Part shown: positions 25,545-34,443 of the stretch, piece after piece
Numbering within the stretch: the first letter of the stretch is position 1
Layout: each line of letters starts with the position of its first letter
Assembly: GCA_027306605.1 (NCBI GenBank)
Contig: DAHUZK010000020.1
Coordinates: 1-64,000 of the forward strand
Reading direction: 5' to 3'
DNA length: 64,000 nucleotides
From: Acidimicrobiaceae bacterium
Lineage (GTDB): Bacteria > Actinomycetota > Acidimicrobiia > Acidimicrobiales > RAAP-2
Notes under the pieces: model-generated
Seen by the model: the letters and a program-made list of their open reading frames with translations, nothing else
What the model was told of the DNA's origin: nothing
Databases searched by the model: none
Translations under genes and position numbers: made by a program

Positions 25545-26660
25545 TTATGCCTCCTGGTATTGCTCGGCGTCGATCTCCCGGAACACCAGTCCGTGCCCGG
25601 TGACGTCTGGGTCTGGGTGCAGTGCCCCACCGTGAGGTGCGAGCACGCCGTCGAACAGCATCTCCTCGATGCGCACGTGGTCGTGGAAGTACTCGAGGTG
25701 GCGCAGGTTTGGAGCTGCGATGGCCACGTGCGCGTGAAGGTTGGGCGCGCAGTGCCCTGATACGTCCAGCTGGTGGGCGGCAGCCAGGTGGGCGACGGCC
25801 AGCCACCCGGTGATGCCGCCACAACGGGTGACGTCGGCCTGAAGACAGTCGACCGCTCCTGCCTTGATCATCGGTACGAAGTACCAGGGCGAATAGCCGT
25901 ATTCACCGGCGGCCACGTCGATCACGCTCTGGTCCCGCACCTCGCGCAGGCCTGCCAGGTCGTCGGAGGAGACGGGCTCCTCGAACCAGCTCACCCCGAA
26001 CAGCTCGTCGAGCGCTCGGGCTACCCTGATCGCCTGCTTGCGTCGGTAGGCCCCGTTCGCATCGACGTACAGTGCCACGTCGTCACCGATGACCTCGCGG
26101 GCCACGCCGACTCGCGCCAAGTCTCGATCCACCCGGGAGCCGTCGGATTCGCCGATCTTGATCTTCACCCTCGGCAATCCCCAGTCGTGCACCCACGTCT
26201 TCAGCTGCATCCGGGCGGTGTCGTCGTCATAGGTGGTGAACCCGCCGCTGCCGTAAACGGGCACCTCGTCGCGGGCTCTGCCGAGCAGTGCAGAGAGCGA
26301 CACGCCCAGCAACCGGGCCTTGAGGTCCCACAGGGCGGTGTCCACCGCCGAGACGGCGCAGGCGGCGACGCCCGGCAGACCGAGGTTCCGACAGGCGCGC
26401 TGCATGGCCAGGGACGCAGCTGGGATGTCGAGGGCGTCGTGACCGCACAGGGTTCCGGCGAGCTTCTCGTCCACGACGGTCTTGGCCGCTCGGGCGCAGT
26501 AGGTCCATCCGAGACCCTCCTCCCCGCCGCCACGCACCCGGACCACGACCACGGTCGTGGAGTCCCACGCCAGCGTGCCGTCCCCTTCGGGCTGGTCGGT
26601 CGGGATCCGGTAGGCGGATGCCGTGACCGCGCTGATCGGTACGTCGGATTTCACGGTCAT
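25545..26660 (-). CDS. Enolase superfamily, mandelate racemase-like acid-sugar dehydratase
   Basis: 371 residues from ATG 26660 (ATGA overlap with the FAD/Fe-S gene). The N-terminal cap and the C-terminal barrel are both present. Catalytic landmarks are the KxK motif in VKIKIGES, metal ligands in YVDANGAY (Asp), WFEEPV (Glu) and VAAGEYGY (Glu), the Asp of QADVTRCGG and the His of GHCAPNLHAH. The Lys plus Asp-His dyad pattern is that of the mandelate racemase subgroup, mostly acid-sugar dehydratases. They abstract the proton alpha to a carboxylate and lose water to give a 2-keto-3-deoxy acid. The precise sugar acid cannot be read. Confidence 0.88.
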   Translation of the reverse strand: MTVKSDVPISAVTASAYRIPTDQPEGDGTLAWDSTTVVVVRVRGGGEEGLGWTYCARAAKTVVDEKLAGTLCGHDALDIPAASLAMQRACRNLGLPGVAACAVSAVDTALWDLKARLLGVSLSALLGRARDEVPVYGSGGFTTYDDDTARMQLKTWVHDWGLPRVKIKIGESDGSRVDRDLARVGVAREVIGDDVALYVDANGAYRRKQAIRVARALDELFGVSWFEEPVSSDDLAGLREVRDQSVIDVAAGEYGYSPWYFVPMIKAGAVDCLQADVTRCGGITGWLAVAHLAAAHQLDVSGHCAPNLHAHVAIAAPNLRHLEYFHDHVRIEEMLFDGVLAPHGGALHPDPDVTGHGLVFREIDAEQYQEA

Positions 26661-29600
26661 CGGCGGAGAACCCGCTGTCCGGCCGCGACCCCCGCCGCTG
26701 TCGCCGCCAGGACTCCGGCCGCCGGCAGGGCCGTCCTGGCTGCCCGCGCCAACGGGCCCGGGCTCGGGCGCTTCACGCCGAGGTGCCCCTCGGGGAGATC
26801 GGGAAGGTGGCCCACCGAGCGGGCGAGCTCGATCATCTCGCCGAGGTGCAGAGCCCGCCGGCCGAGGCCGGACCCGGCGATCTGGGTCTTGCACGAGAAT
26901 CCGTTGGCGACGACCGCCGTCGAGTCGGCGGCGTCCCGGATGGCCGGGAAGAGTGCCTGGTCCCCGCATTCCATGGAGATCCCGTACTTCCCCTTCTCGA
27001 AGCCCCAGGAGCCCGCCAGGCCACAACAACCCCCGCTGACGGCGTCGACCTCGAGGCCCATCCGCTCGAGCACCGCCTGCTCGGTGCCGACCCCGCCGGT
27101 CGCCCGGTGGTGACAGTGGCCCCACAACAGCGCCCTTCCCTCCAGGCGCGGTACCGCCAGCTCGTACCGCTCGAAGAACTCGCCGAAGTGCAGGGTGTGG
27201 TCTGCCACGCGCTGGGCGTCGTCGTCGTGCGGAAGCACCTTGGGCAACTCGTCGCGAAAGACCGCCAGGCAGCTCGGCTCCATGCCGACGATGGGGACAT
27301 CTCTGCGCGCATGCCCGGCCAGCTGCCCGGTGACCCGTTGCAGGTAGCGCTCGGCGACGTCGAGCAGTCCGTAGTCGTAGAGGGGCCGCCCGCAGCAGAG
27401 ATGGCCTTCAGGCATGATGACGCGCCAGCCGGCGGCTTCGATCGCCTCGACGCAGGCCACTCCCACCCCGGTGTGCAGATGGTTGTTGAACGTGTCGGGG
27501 AACAGCACCACCGGCCGCCCGTGCGGATTGGCCGTCCCGCCCCGGCGGGCGAACCACTGCTGGAGGGTCATGGGCGCGAAGGCGGGCAAGGACCGCTGGG
27601 GATCGATTCCGGCGAGTGCCTTGGCCACCCGGGCCACGCCGGGTGTCTGTGTGGCCAGGTTGGTCAGTTCGGGCACCCGCCCCGCCAGTCGGGCCACTTG
27701 GTCGATGAAGCCGAAGGCGTAGGCGTAGCGGGGACGCCATCGGCGCGGGCTCTTGTAGTGGTGATACAGGAACTCCGCCTTGTAGGTGGGCATGTCGACA
27801 TTGACCGGGCAGTCGTTCGAACAGCCCTTGCAGGCCAGGCAGAGGTCCAGCGCCTCGTAGACCTCCCTCGACTGCCAGCCGTCGGTGATGACGTCGCCCT
27901 GGAGCATCTCGAACAGGAGCCGAGCCCGCCCTCGGGTACTGTGCTTCTCCTCACGCGTCGCCCTGTAGCTCGGGCACATCGTCTGGTCCCCCTCCGGGAC
28001 CCGGCACTTCCCGACGCCGACGCAGCGCAAGGCGGCGTGCGCGAAGTCTCCGCCATCCTCCGTGTAGGCGAATTTCGTCCTTGTCCGGGAAGGGTTGTAC
28101 CCGACCCCGAGCTTGAGGTCCTCGTCCAACCGGAACGGATCGATCACCTTGCCCGGGTTCATGCGCCAACGCGGATCCCAGATCAGCTTGAACTCCCGCA
28201 TGGCCGCCATCAGCTCGGGCCCGTACTGCTTCTCGAGCAGCTCGGCCCGCTGCTGGCCGTCACCGTGCTCGCCGGACAGCGTGCCGCCATAGGACACCAC
28301 GAGGTCCGCCGCGTCTTCGAGGAACGACCGGTAGTCGCGCACCCCTTCCGGGCTGCGCAGGTCGAAGCTGATCCGCGAATGGATGCAGCCCTGCGCGAGA
28401 TGACCGTAGAACGCGCCGCGCAGTCCGTAGCGTGCGTAGAGCTTCTTCAGGTCCCGGAGGTACTCACCGACCACTTCTGGTGGGACGGCGGAGTCCTCCC
28501 AGCCCGGCCAGTGATCACCACCGTCGGGCGGGAACGCCGTCGAACCCAGTCCTCCCTCGCGAATGGTCCAGATGTCCTCCGAGTTGCCGCCGTCCTGCCT
28601 GCTCCGCATCACCACCACCCGGTCCGGGTCGTAGCCTCGGCCGAGCAGCCACGCGACGAGCTCCTCCGCCTGCTTCTCGGACTGGTGGGGCTCGTCGGCA
28701 CCGAGCTGGACGAGGAGCCAGGCCTTGCCCGCCTGGGGAAGCTCCTGCAGGTCCTCCACGTTCATCCGAAGCTCTTGCTGGTCCTCGATCAGCCTGTCGT
28801 CGAGCGCCTCGAGTCCGATCGGCTTGAATTCGTCGACGATCTGCTTGACGTGCTCGCCGGCCTCGCAGATGTCCGGGTAGGCCACGACGACCAGGGAGCG
28901 ATGCAGCATGGCGGGCGTCAGCCGCAGGGTGGCCTGCAGCACGGTGGCGCACGTCCCTTCCGTGCCGACGAGGGCGCGGGCGACGTTGAACCCCTTCTCG
29001 GGCAGCAGCTCGTCGAGGTTGTAGCCCGAGACGCGGCGCGGCAGGGTCTCGACGTCGGCGAATCCCTTGCGGATGGCGTCCGCGTGGCGGTCGCGCAGAT
29101 CGCGGAGCTGCCGGTAGATCTCGCCCTTGCGGCCACCCGCGCCGATGATCTCGTCGATCTCGGGCTCCTCGTCCACACCGACCCAGAACCGGTCGCCCTC
29201 ATAGGTGCACACCTCGAGGGCTGTCACGTTGTCCGAGGTCCGGGGCCCCGGCCCGTAGAGCTGCGACTGCACCGAGTGCACGCCGCACGAGTTGTTGCCG
29301 ACATTGCCCCCGATGGTGCACCGGGAATGGCTGGACGGATCCGGCCCGAACACGAGGTTCTGCTCTCCCGTGCTGACGTTGACATTCTCGTTTATGGCGC
29401 CCGGTTCGACCGTCACCGTGCGCCCCTCGACGTCGGTCGGGCCGATCTTCGTCAAGTACTTGGAGTTGTCGATGACGATCGCGTAGTTGACGGTCTCGCC
29501 CGAAAGGCTCGTGCCACCGCCCCGGTTGAGGATCGGGGCGCCGTAACGGGCACAGACCCGGTGGGTCGCCACCATGTCCTCGAGGGTCCTCGGAATTACG

Positions 29601-29839
29601 ACGCCGAGGGGCACCTGCCGGAAGTTCGACGCATCGTTGGCGTACATGGCGAGGGAGCCCGAATCGAAGCGGACCTCGCTGTTCCGGAGCTCGTGCTCGA
29701 GCGCCGTCCGGAGCCCGGACACGTCGATGGTCGCCCTCCCGACCATCCCGACCGCCATCGCCGGCTCGGGCTTGACCGGTATCGTCCGGGTCGGCGCCAA
29801 GCCGACGCGGACAGCCGCCGAGTGGACCGGCGTGCTCAT
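26657..29839 (-). CDS. FAD-linked, [4Fe-4S] 2-hydroxyacid oxidoreductase (D-lactate/glycolate dehydrogenase type)
   Basis: 1060 residues from ATG 29839, which overlaps the stop of the TPP enzyme gene (ATGA). The N-terminal half is a VAO-type FAD domain: NRGGGTSLSGETVN, VEPGAINENVN and NVGNNSCGVHS. The middle has a Glc-type C-terminal FAD-oxidase domain. The C-terminal half has two cluster-binding stretches (CVGVGKCRVPEGDQTMCPS and CLACKGCSNDCPVNVDMP), then two CCG domains (CCGRPLYDYG and GGCCGLAG). This is the fused GlcD-GlcF/Dld-II layout, passing electrons from a D-2-hydroxyacid to the quinone pool. It is likely membrane-associated without transmembrane helices. Confidence 0.93.
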   Translation of the reverse strand: MSTPVHSAAVRVGLAPTRTIPVKPEPAMAVGMVGRATIDVSGLRTALEHELRNSEVRFDSGSLAMYANDASNFRQVPLGVVIPRTLEDMVATHRVCARYGAPILNRGGGTSLSGETVNYAIVIDNSKYLTKIGPTDVEGRTVTVEPGAINENVNVSTGEQNLVFGPDPSSHSRCTIGGNVGNNSCGVHSVQSQLYGPGPRTSDNVTALEVCTYEGDRFWVGVDEEPEIDEIIGAGGRKGEIYRQLRDLRDRHADAIRKGFADVETLPRRVSGYNLDELLPEKGFNVARALVGTEGTCATVLQATLRLTPAMLHRSLVVVAYPDICEAGEHVKQIVDEFKPIGLEALDDRLIEDQQELRMNVEDLQELPQAGKAWLLVQLGADEPHQSEKQAEELVAWLLGRGYDPDRVVVMRSRQDGGNSEDIWTIREGGLGSTAFPPDGGDHWPGWEDSAVPPEVVGEYLRDLKKLYARYGLRGAFYGHLAQGCIHSRISFDLRSPEGVRDYRSFLEDAADLVVSYGGTLSGEHGDGQQRAELLEKQYGPELMAAMREFKLIWDPRWRMNPGKVIDPFRLDEDLKLGVGYNPSRTRTKFAYTEDGGDFAHAALRCVGVGKCRVPEGDQTMCPSYRATREEKHSTRGRARLLFEMLQGDVITDGWQSREVYEALDLCLACKGCSNDCPVNVDMPTYKAEFLYHHYKSPRRWRPRYAYAFGFIDQVARLAGRVPELTNLATQTPGVARVAKALAGIDPQRSLPAFAPMTLQQWFARRGGTANPHGRPVVLFPDTFNNHLHTGVGVACVEAIEAAGWRVIMPEGHLCCGRPLYDYGLLDVAERYLQRVTGQLAGHARRDVPIVGMEPSCLAVFRDELPKVLPHDDDAQRVADHTLHFGEFFERYELAVPRLEGRALLWGHCHHRATGGVGTEQAVLERMGLEVDAVSGGCCGLAGSWGFEKGKYGISMECGDQALFPAIRDAADSTAVVANGFSCKTQIAGSGLGRRALHLGEMIELARSVGHLPDLPEGHLGVKRPSPGPLARAARTALPAAGVLAATAAGVAAGQRVLRR

Positions 29840-31644
29840 TGGTGCTCCCCGGGCACCAGGTTCTTCGCGTGCTCGGCCATCTCCGACCACTTGCCACGGA
29901 ATCCCTTCCTGGCGACGCCGGACGCGTTCTCGTCACCATGGGCGAGCCCGACGAGGGTCTTCTTCAGCATCTGCGGCCGGACGTGCGGGGGCAATGGCGG
30001 GATCTCCGGATCGGTGACGAATTCGAGAAGGACGGGACCCGACGCGTGGAGGGCCCGGTCCCAGGCACCCGCGACGTCGCCGGGGTCGTCGACCTTGATG
30101 CCCTCGAACCCGAGGAGCCGGGCGAACTCTGCCGCCGGGACGTAGGGCACCGTCTGGGTGGCCGGGTTCTTGGGATCCGCACTGAGCACACGCTGCTCGT
30201 ACGAGACCTGGTTGAGATCCTCGTTGACCAGGACCGCGAAGATCAACGTCGGGTTCTTCGCTATCAGTTCGTCGAGATAGTGCTTGACGGTGAGCAGCTC
30301 GTTCATCCCCAGCATCTGGAAGGCTCCGTCGCCGGTGAAACCGATGACCGGCCGGTCGGGGAAGGCGAACTTCGCCGCGATGGCATAGGGAACGCCGGGC
30401 ACCATGGTGGCGAGCGTGCCGGACAGCGATGCCCGCATCCCCTCGCGCAGGTCAATGTACCGGGCGTACCAGTTGGTCGCCGACCCCGAATCGGAAGTGA
30501 AGATGCAGCGGTCCGGCAACCTGCGGTTGAGCTCCCAGAAGACGCGCTGTGGATTGAGCGGGTCAGCCGGCTGGTGGGCCCGGTCGTCGAGCACGCGCCG
30601 CCACGTCGCCACCTCCCCTTCGATGAAATCTCGCCACGAGCGGTCCTCCTTGCGTTGCAGCTTCGGCAGGAGCGCTTCGAGTGTGTCCTTGGCGTCACCG
30701 ACGAGGGAGACGTCATTGGGATATCGCACACCGATCAGAGAGCCGTCGATGTCGATCTCGACACAGCGGGCCTGTCCCGGCTTCGGCAACCATTCCGCGT
30801 AGGGGAAGGAGGTACCCACCATGAACAGCGTGTCGCACGCGTTCATCATCTTCTCCGACGGTTCGGTCCCGAGCAGTCCGATGGAACCGGTCACGAACGG
30901 CAGCGTGTCGGGAAGCACGTCCTTGCCCAGTAAGGCCTTGGCGACGCCTGCTCCCGTGAGCTCGGCGGCTTCGACCACCCGGGATGACGCCTGCCGCGCC
31001 CCCTGCCCAACCAGCATGGCCACCTTCTCGCTTCCGTTGAGAATGTCGGCGGCCTCCTGGAGCAGGTGATCAGCCGGGACCATGCGAGGCCGAGTCCATC
31101 CGACACTCGTGAAGGTGGCACCGTGCTCCCGGGGCGGATCCTCGTACTCCTCTTCTTGCACGTCCTCGGGAACGATCACGACGGCCGGCCTCCGTTCCGT
31201 GAGCGACGACTTGATCGCACGGTCGAGCACATGGCGGGCGGAATAGCGGTCCATGACGGTGCTGACGAAGCCGCCGACGTCCTTGAACAGGACCTGCAAG
31301 TCCACCTCTTGCTGGAAGTGCGCACCGACCGACATCCGCTTCTGCTGCCCGACGATCGCCAGAACCGGTTGGTGATCGAGCTTGGCGTCGTAGAGACCGT
31401 TGATCAGGTGAACGGCGCCGGGGCCGGACGTCGCGATGCAGGCCCCGAGCTCGCCGGTGAATTTGGCATGGGCACAGGCCATGAACGCTGCCATCTCCTC
31501 ATGGCGTGTTTGGGTGAAGACGGGCTCTTCCACCTGCTCGAAGGCTCCGAGGAAGCCGTCGATGCCGTCACCCGGGTATCCGAAGACCCGGTGGACACCC
31601 CATTGGTGAAGCCGATCGAGCATGTACGTGGCGACGAGTGGCAT
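29836..31644 (-). CDS. Thiamine-pyrophosphate enzyme, pyruvate oxidase/dehydrogenase (quinone)-like
   Basis: 602 residues. ATG 31644 has an excellent AAGGAGGAGG ribosome site, so the longer frame to 31695 is not used. It shows the POX-type three-domain layout: GVHRVFGYPGDGIDGFLGAF with the TPP-activating Glu nearby (RHEEMAAFMACAHAKFTG), then ATSGPGAVHLINGLYDAKLDHQPVLAI. The pyrophosphate motif is GDGAFQMLGMNELLTVKHY, ending in LVNEDLN. It should decarboxylate pyruvate (or another 2-keto acid) to acetate with a flavin/quinone acceptor. It is the first gene of the five-gene minus-strand operon with the FAD/Fe-S enzyme, dehydratase, SDR and GH15. Confidence 0.9.
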   Translation of the reverse strand: MPLVATYMLDRLHQWGVHRVFGYPGDGIDGFLGAFEQVEEPVFTQTRHEEMAAFMACAHAKFTGELGACIATSGPGAVHLINGLYDAKLDHQPVLAIVGQQKRMSVGAHFQQEVDLQVLFKDVGGFVSTVMDRYSARHVLDRAIKSSLTERRPAVVIVPEDVQEEEYEDPPREHGATFTSVGWTRPRMVPADHLLQEAADILNGSEKVAMLVGQGARQASSRVVEAAELTGAGVAKALLGKDVLPDTLPFVTGSIGLLGTEPSEKMMNACDTLFMVGTSFPYAEWLPKPGQARCVEIDIDGSLIGVRYPNDVSLVGDAKDTLEALLPKLQRKEDRSWRDFIEGEVATWRRVLDDRAHQPADPLNPQRVFWELNRRLPDRCIFTSDSGSATNWYARYIDLREGMRASLSGTLATMVPGVPYAIAAKFAFPDRPVIGFTGDGAFQMLGMNELLTVKHYLDELIAKNPTLIFAVLVNEDLNQVSYEQRVLSADPKNPATQTVPYVPAAEFARLLGFEGIKVDDPGDVAGAWDRALHASGPVLLEFVTDPEIPPLPPHVRPQMLKKTLVGLAHGDENASGVARKGFRGKWSEMAEHAKNLVPGEHQ

Positions 31645-31790
31645 CCAACCTCCTCCTTGGGCCTCAGCGGCCGAGAGCCGTGCCTTCGGGGTCACTTACC
31701 CAACTCGGCGGTGCTCCTATCGGGGGGGGCGGGCGACACTGGGCGCGGTCGAGGCTCCCGACAAGGTCCACCTCGAGGATGATTTGCCGT

Positions 31791-31826
31791 GAATGCGCCC
31801 TCCGTCTTCAGGCGGAGGGCGCATTC
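31791..31826. terminator. Perfect 14-bp hairpin in divergent region
   Basis: GAATGCGCCCTCCG (31791-31804) and its complement CGGAGGGCGCATTC (31813-31826) with an 8-base loop. It lies between divergent genes, where no terminator is needed. It might end a short transcript, act as an RNA-level control element, or mark lost sequence. Confidence 0.55.
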
Positions 31827-31952
31827 GGAAAGAGGTCACCATCAGGGGCGACGAGCGGCGAACGGGCAACCGACATTCCTGAGATTGCGCTTGGCATCCC
31901 GGCGGCCCGAGTTCACGACGGTACGATGCGGCACCACGAGGTCGGAACGGGC

Positions 31953-31988
31953 GCAATGCGTGGAACGGACGCGATGCGTGGAACGGAC
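31953..31988. repeat. 18-bp tandem duplication
   Basis: GCAATGCGTGGAACGGAC (31953-31970) and GCGATGCGTGGAACGGAC (31971-31988) differ at one base. A further 4-base match (GCAA) follows. The repeat is just upstream of the DedA gene start. Confidence 0.9.
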
Positions 31989-32012
31989 GCAACCCGACCC
32001 GGAAGGCAACTC

Positions 32013-32711
32013 GTGAACAGCTTCTTGGAGAACTGGGGCTACCTGGCGATCTTCGTCTTGACCCTGCTCGAGTCCGCCTGCATCCCGATCCCGTCCGAAG
32101 TCACCTTGGGGCTGAGTGGAGCCCTGGCAAGTGGGGCGGTCATCTCCGGTCTCCATGGGGACTTGAACCTCGGCTGGATCATCGTCGTGGGCACGCTCGG
32201 GTCGGTGGTCGGCTCGGTGATCGCTTACTGGGTGGGCCGGACCGGCGGCCGGGCCTTCGTCGACCGGTTCGGGCGTTACGTGCTGCTCACCCACCGTGAC
32301 CTCGACCGCGCCGAAGCGTGGTTCGACGGCCGGGGTGAATGGGCAGTGCTGGTGGGCAGAGTGCTGCCGGTTGTCCGCACGTTCATCTCGCTGCCGGCGG
32401 GCTTGGCGGAGATGAACTTGGCCAAGTTCGTCGCTTTCACCACCGTCGGGGTCGCCGCCTGGGTCTCTCTCCTCTCGACCATCGGCTATGTGGCCGGGCC
32501 GAGCTGGAACACCGTCACCAAGGGGTTCAGCGACGCGACCTACGTCGTGGCGGGGTTGGCCGTGGTCGCCGGCGCCGTGCTCCTGGTTCTTCGCATCCGT
32601 TCCATGAGAGCGGAACGGAACTCGGACGGCGAAGTGCGCTCGGACGGCGAGGTGCAGGACAGCGGACCATCACACACCGAGCATGCTCACTCCAGATCGC
32701 GAACCGACTGA
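32013..32711 (+). CDS. DedA-family membrane protein
   Basis: 232 residues from GTG 32013 (GGAAGG upstream). It has the VTT/DedA signatures: an N-terminal hydrophobic helix with LLESACIPIPSEV, GSVVGSVIAYWVGRTGGR, and the FVGR.LP-like VLVGRVLPVVRTFISLPAGLAEMNLAKF motif with the conserved Arg and Pro. A last helix precedes a charged, repeat-containing tail (NSDGEVRSDGEV). DedA proteins sit in the inner membrane and are linked to lipid-carrier recycling and membrane homeostasis. The next gene starts 28 bases before this one ends. Confidence 0.9.
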   Translation: MNSFLENWGYLAIFVLTLLESACIPIPSEVTLGLSGALASGAVISGLHGDLNLGWIIVVGTLGSVVGSVIAYWVGRTGGRAFVDRFGRYVLLTHRDLDRAEAWFDGRGEWAVLVGRVLPVVRTFISLPAGLAEMNLAKFVAFTTVGVAAWVSLLSTIGYVAGPSWNTVTKGFSDATYVVAGLAVVAGAVLLVLRIRSMRAERNSDGEVRSDGEVQDSGPSHTEHAHSRSRTD

Positions 32712-33540
32712 ACGAGGCAATCAGCCATGGGGAGGGAATCCCGAGGAGGCGGGCTCCCGGGCGGGAACCCCGGCGCATCCATGGCAGCCGGCGTTCACCC
32801 GGGCCTTCGTCGTGTGTGCCATCGTCTGGATCGCGCTCGAGATCATGGCGCTCGTGGTGGGCCTGGCGGTGGTGGGACGCTACGGCGGGGGTCCCATCCG
32901 GAATTGGGACAACACCGTCGAGCAATGGTCGATCGCTCACAGGGGTCCGCTGATCGGCATCGCGAAGGTGATCGCTTTCGCTGGTGACGCCCCCTTCCTG
33001 GCCGTGATCGCCGCGCTCGTGACGATCGTGTTGTTGCTCCTGGGCCAGCGGATGCGTGCCTTCGTACCGCTTGTCGCGTACCTCGGAGGTGAAGCGATCG
33101 TCTTCGTCACCCGCCAGGTGGTGCAACGTCCCCGACCACCGACCGCCAACTACCCGGCCCCCTTCGCCGTACCTGGGGTGCACGAGACCAGTTACTCGTA
33201 TCCCTCCGGACACGCCACGGCCGCCGTCGCGGTGATCGTCTCACTGGCCGCCCTGGCCGTGATGGCCTGGCCCCGGGTCTGGGCCTGGATCGTGGCAGCG
33301 GTCCTGGTCCTGGGCGCCTTTTTCGTGGCCTGGAGCCGCCTCGTGCTCGGGGTCCACTGGTTCAGCGACGTGGCTTTCGGGATGCTCTTCGGCATCCCGT
33401 GGGGGATCACCGTCGCCGTGGTGTTTCGCGACCTTCCGTGGCCCTTCACCCGGTCGCACGATGGGGTCGGAGCCACCGACACATCATTTGCCCGCCAGAA
33501 CTCATTTGCCCGCCAGAACGATGAGAACCAGGCACGATGA
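32683..33540 (+). CDS. PAP2-superfamily phosphatase
   Basis: 285 residues. The start ATG 32683 overlaps the end of the DedA gene by 28 bases. Several transmembrane helices surround the three PAP2 catalytic motifs: RQVVQRPRPP (KX6RP-like), SYPSGHAT (PSGH) and SRLVLGVHWFSDV (SRX5HX3D). It should remove phosphate from lipid phosphates such as phosphatidic acid or undecaprenyl pyrophosphate at the outer face of the membrane. Coupling with DedA, another lipid-carrier protein, fits undecaprenyl phosphate recycling. The C-terminal tail contains a duplicated SFARQN from the tandem repeats at 33484-33519. Confidence 0.9.
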   Translation: MLTPDREPTERGNQPWGGNPEEAGSRAGTPAHPWQPAFTRAFVVCAIVWIALEIMALVVGLAVVGRYGGGPIRNWDNTVEQWSIAHRGPLIGIAKVIAFAGDAPFLAVIAALVTIVLLLLGQRMRAFVPLVAYLGGEAIVFVTRQVVQRPRPPTANYPAPFAVPGVHETSYSYPSGHATAAVAVIVSLAALAVMAWPRVWAWIVAAVLVLGAFFVAWSRLVLGVHWFSDVAFGMLFGIPWGITVAVVFRDLPWPFTRSHDGVGATDTSFARQNSFARQNDENQAR

Positions 33541-33565
33541 GAACCAGGCGACAGGCGACAGGCGA
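33484..33565. repeat. Nested short tandem repeats at the PAP2 gene 3' end
   Basis: 18-bp TCATTTGCCCGCCAGAAC is perfectly duplicated (33484-33501, 33502-33519). It is followed by a 16-bp unit GATGAGAACCAGGCAC with a near-copy (33520-33551), then CAGGCGA-type 7-bp copies to about 33565. The stop codon of the PAP2 gene lies within it. Confidence 0.93.
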
Positions 33566-33568
33566 CAG

Positions 33569-34186
33569 CTAGGTGTGGGAACCCGGGACAGGCGCCGTTG
33601 CTGTCTCCAACGCCGCCCTTCCTTCCTTCACGCCGTAGAGGAGGAGGACGTAGCCGGCCACGGGATCGGCCCACCACCACCCCGCCAACGCATTCAGAAG
33701 CAGGCCGGCGAGAACGGCGGCGGCAAGCATTCCGTCGACGAAGGTGACGCGTCCCTCCGTTCGGAGCGCGACGTTCCCCAATTGTCGACCGGTCCGTTCC
33801 TTGCCCGCGGCCAACCCGAACATCACGAGGGCCGTCACGGCCGTCCACACGATGCCGATGGGGCTGTGGCGGGGACGATCGGCCGCCACCAGCACGAGCG
33901 TGCTCAGCACGGCCAGGTACGCCGCCAGGAAGAGGAATGCCACACCGACCAGTCGTAACGCCAGCCGCTGGCGGCGCTCGTCTGAACCGGAGAGCTCCCA
34001 GATGACCACGGTCGAGGCTGCGATCTCAATCAGGGAGTCCACTCCGAAACCGCCGAGGGCAACGGATCGGGCGGCAATCGCTGCGACTGCGAGAACCACG
34101 ACGCCCACCACGTTCCAGGTCAGCGTGATTCCCTCCAGCACGAAAGCGCGTCTGAGCAGTGCCGACGCTCTGGTCGACGTCGTCAC
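33569..34186 (-). CDS. Cation-efflux (CDF)-like membrane protein
   Basis: About 205 residues from GTG 34186; a longer frame to 34330 begins with Arg-rich sequence and is less likely. Six hydrophobic segments are visible with CDF-type motifs: GGFGVDSLIEIAASTVVIWEL (like the second-helix Asp motif) and a later FVDGMLAAAVLAGLLLN (fifth-helix Asp). It ends with DPVAGYVLLLYGVKEG. The usual cytosolic metal-binding C-terminal domain is missing. This short form is common in actinobacteria, and its metal or substrate is uncertain. It is convergent with the PAP2 gene and divergent from hsp20. Confidence 0.75.
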   Translation of the reverse strand: MTTSTRASALLRRAFVLEGITLTWNVVGVVVLAVAAIAARSVALGGFGVDSLIEIAASTVVIWELSGSDERRQRLALRLVGVAFLFLAAYLAVLSTLVLVAADRPRHSPIGIVWTAVTALVMFGLAAGKERTGRQLGNVALRTEGRVTFVDGMLAAAVLAGLLLNALAGWWWADPVAGYVLLLYGVKEGRAALETATAPVPGSHT

Positions 34187-34349
34187 TTCGGTGCGGACAC
34201 CACGGTGGGCCCTCTGGAGAAGCGGTGCACGGCCATCAGGCGCCACACGCCCTCGACCACTCCGAAGGCCACGTGCCGCGCAGTGCGGACATGGCGTCAC
34301 GATAGGACGCCGCCGGTGATCACGAACCACAGCGGCTGCTCCGTGCGTG

Positions 34350-34376
34350 TTAGCACTCTCGTTCGTAGAGTGCTAA
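34350..34376. promoter_or_regulatory. CIRCE element (HrcA operator) of hsp20
   Basis: TTAGCACTC (34350-34358), nine bases, then GAGTGCTAA (34368-34376): a perfect match to the CIRCE consensus. A -10-like TAAAAT (34374-34379) starts inside the right arm, so HrcA binding would block the promoter. It lies 68 bases ahead of the hsp20 ATG. Confidence 0.95.
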
Positions 34377-34443
34377 AATGGTTTTGTCACCGCGGATAGC
34401 GGCGCAAGAGGTCAGTGACCCGGAGAGCGAAGGAGGTTGTGCC

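Noticed and set aside
26661-27125. In-frame upstream extension of the enolase-superfamily gene
   Set aside because: It overlaps the FAD/Fe-S gene on the same strand and has no ribosome site. The ATGA overlap at 26660 explains the start.
26783-30145. Very long open frame (over 1100 codons) on the plus strand
   Set aside because: It is antisense to the FAD/Fe-S oxidoreductase and the TPP enzyme, which carry clear motifs. High GC makes long shadow frames common here.
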